DNA of 8,239 nt, from NCBI GenBank assembly GCA_007116535.1, contig SKIG01000037.1, positions 1-8,239 of the forward strand, given 5' to 3'. The first letter of the stretch is position 1. Every line of letters starts with the position of its first letter. The DNA is from Psychroflexus sp. Lineage in GTDB: Bacteria > Bacteroidota > Bacteroidia > Flavobacteriales > Flavobacteriaceae. A model generated the notes under the pieces. That model was given only the letters and a program-made list of their open reading frames with translations. It was not told where the DNA came from and made no database searches. The translations under genes and the position numbers were made by a program. Shown piece after piece: positions 7,447 to 8,239 of the stretch.

Positions 7447-7473
7447 GTAATCCTAAAAGTTTTTTTACTTTTG
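7444..7473 (+). promoter_or_regulatory. Bacteroidetes-type promoter upstream of the DUF3078 gene
   Basis: TTTG at 7444-7447 and TACTTTTG at 7466-7473 are 18 bases apart and fit the -33/-7 consensus. The -7 octamer is identical to that of the SUF promoter. The predicted start near 7478-7481 leaves an unusually long leader of about 115 bases before the ATG at 7596. The promoter separates the DUF3078 gene from the SUF operon, although read-through cannot be excluded. Confidence 0.7.
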
Positions 7474-7504
7474 TCCTCGTTTTTTAATGTTTATTTTTTT
7501 GTAG

Positions 7505-7535
7505 TTCAGTATTTTGATTAAAATCAAAGCCTGAA
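7505..7535 (+). promoter_or_regulatory. FNR-like box inside a longer dyad in the DUF3078 leader
   Basis: TTGAT (7514-7518), four bases, then ATCAA (7523-7527) matches exactly the classical FNR half-site arrangement TTGAT-N4-ATCAA. Flanking bases extend it to TTTGATT and AATCAAA. Further out, TTCAG (7505-7509) and CTGAA (7531-7535) are also exact complements. The whole could be a protein-binding site in DNA or an RNA hairpin with a four-base loop (7519-7522) and a small internal bulge. The FNR/Crp assignment is inference from the consensus. Confidence 0.45.
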
Positions 7536-7595
7536 TATCATATGATTCAAATTAATATTCGAGAGGACAAAATGATTTAAATAAATTTCATTAAG

Positions 7596-8239
7596 ATGAA
7601 AAAGTATTATTTTTTAGTATTGTTTGCATTTTTATTTTCGGGAATCTCAATAGCCCAAGAAGAAGAAAATGACCAAGACTCTACAGAAGAAGCTGAGGAA
7701 GAAAAAAGCAATTGGAACATGGGAGGTAACTTTGCTATTTTAATCAATCAAGCAAGCTTTAATAGAGACTGGCTTGGAGGTGGTGTCTCTAACTATTCAG
7801 CTAATTTAGTAGTTAGCTATGACATTAACTACGCAAAGGACAGATTATCTTGGGATACAAAATTCTTAGGAGATTATGGAATTACTCAAACCAAAGACCA
7901 AGACTTTAGTAGAAAAACAAACGACCGTTTAGAGCTCAACTCAGTAATTGGTTATAAAGTAAAAGAAGATTCTAAGTGGAGCTATTCAGGAATGATGAAT
8001 TTTAGAACTCAATTTGCTCCAGGTTATATATTTGGCACCGATGGTGAAGGAAACGAAACAAGAACACTTCAAACAGACTTCATGTCACCCGCTTTTCTTC
8101 AGTTTGGTCTTGGTGCTTTATGGAAACAAAGCGATAACTTTAGAATAAACATATCTCCAGCAACAGGTCGTGTGATAATGGCAAACTCAAGGTTTACAAG
8201 CTTTGAAGGCTACCAAGATGGAGACTTTTTTGGTTTAGA
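7596..8239 (+). CDS. Secreted DUF3078 protein, 3' end beyond the window
   Basis: An open frame of 214 codons from the ATG at 7596 to the window edge, without a stop. It begins with a signal peptide: Lys2-Lys3, a hydrophobic core to about 17, and a likely signal peptidase I site after Ala20 (SIA-QEE). An acidic, low-complexity linker follows (22-39, mostly Glu, Asp and Ser). From about 40 the sequence has alternating hydrophobic and aromatic residues with repeated Gly/Asn turns, as in outer-membrane beta-barrels. The block NQASFNRDWLGGGVSNYSAN (51-70) and DRLELNSVIGYK fit the Bacteroidetes DUF3078 family as I know it. Function is unknown; an outer-membrane location is inferred. It has its own promoter and a long leader. 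The missing C-terminus should contain the remaining strands and the terminal aromatic residue typical of barrels. Confidence 0.85.
   Translation, partial: MKKYYFLVLFAFLFSGISIAQEEENDQDSTEEAEEEKSNWNMGGNFAILINQASFNRDWLGGGVSNYSANLVVSYDINYAKDRLSWDTKFLGDYGITQTKDQDFSRKTNDRLELNSVIGYKVKEDSKWSYSGMMNFRTQFAPGYIFGTDGEGNETRTLQTDFMSPAFLQFGLGALWKQSDNFRINISPATGRVIMANSRFTSFEGYQDGDFFGL

Noticed and set aside
7572..7580. Tiny frame ATG-ATT-TAA in the DUF3078 leader, preceded by GAGAGG.
   Set aside because: Two codons plus a stop is easily chance in A/T-rich DNA, and Shine-Dalgarno-like sequences carry little weight in Bacteroidetes.

Overview
The window carries a complete SUF iron-sulfur (Fe-S) cluster assembly operon from a member of the Bacteroidetes, most likely the Flavobacteriia. 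Four things point there. The DNA is A/T-rich, about 35% GC in the lines I sampled by eye. Both promoters I can see have the Bacteroidetes -7 octamer form TAnnTTTG. Shine-Dalgarno sequences are absent, and start codons follow A-rich leaders. The operon also ends with a DUF59 protein and a DUF2480 protein, followed by a DUF3078 gene, a combination I know from this group.

Layout. Positions 1-134 are non-coding and hold the operon promoter (about 77-107). Nine tightly packed plus-strand genes follow from 135 to 7431: an A-type carrier (sufA-like), sufB, a small lipoprotein, sufC, sufD, sufS, a META/HslJ-like lipoprotein, sufE, a sufT-like MIP18/DUF59 gene and a DUF2480 gene. Gaps run from 2 to 29 bases, with one 8-base overlap, and I see no internal promoter or terminator, so one transcript is likely. 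A 164-base non-coding stretch (7432-7595) holds a second promoter, an FNR-like dyad and other inverted repeats. The window ends inside a gene for a secreted DUF3078 protein.

How the genes work together. SufS removes sulfur from cysteine and passes it through SufE to the SufB-SufC-SufD scaffold, where SufC hydrolyses ATP while the cluster is built. The A-type carrier and the DUF59 protein are expected to help deliver clusters to target proteins. All catalytic and ligand residues I could check in SufB, SufC, SufD, SufS and SufE are present.

The unusual part is two outer-envelope lipoproteins embedded in this cytosolic pathway operon. One lies between sufB and sufC and looks like a bare NlpE-type OB domain. 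The other is a META/HslJ domain whose end overlaps the start of sufE. These two domain types are known to occur together in envelope proteins elsewhere, which suggests an envelope or metal/redox-stress link to SUF. Other points worth attention are the cysteines of the DUF2480 protein and the regulatory region upstream of the DUF3078 gene.

Two gene starts are best moved to in-frame ATG codons downstream of possible TTG starts: 1938 instead of 1932, and 6164 instead of 6155.
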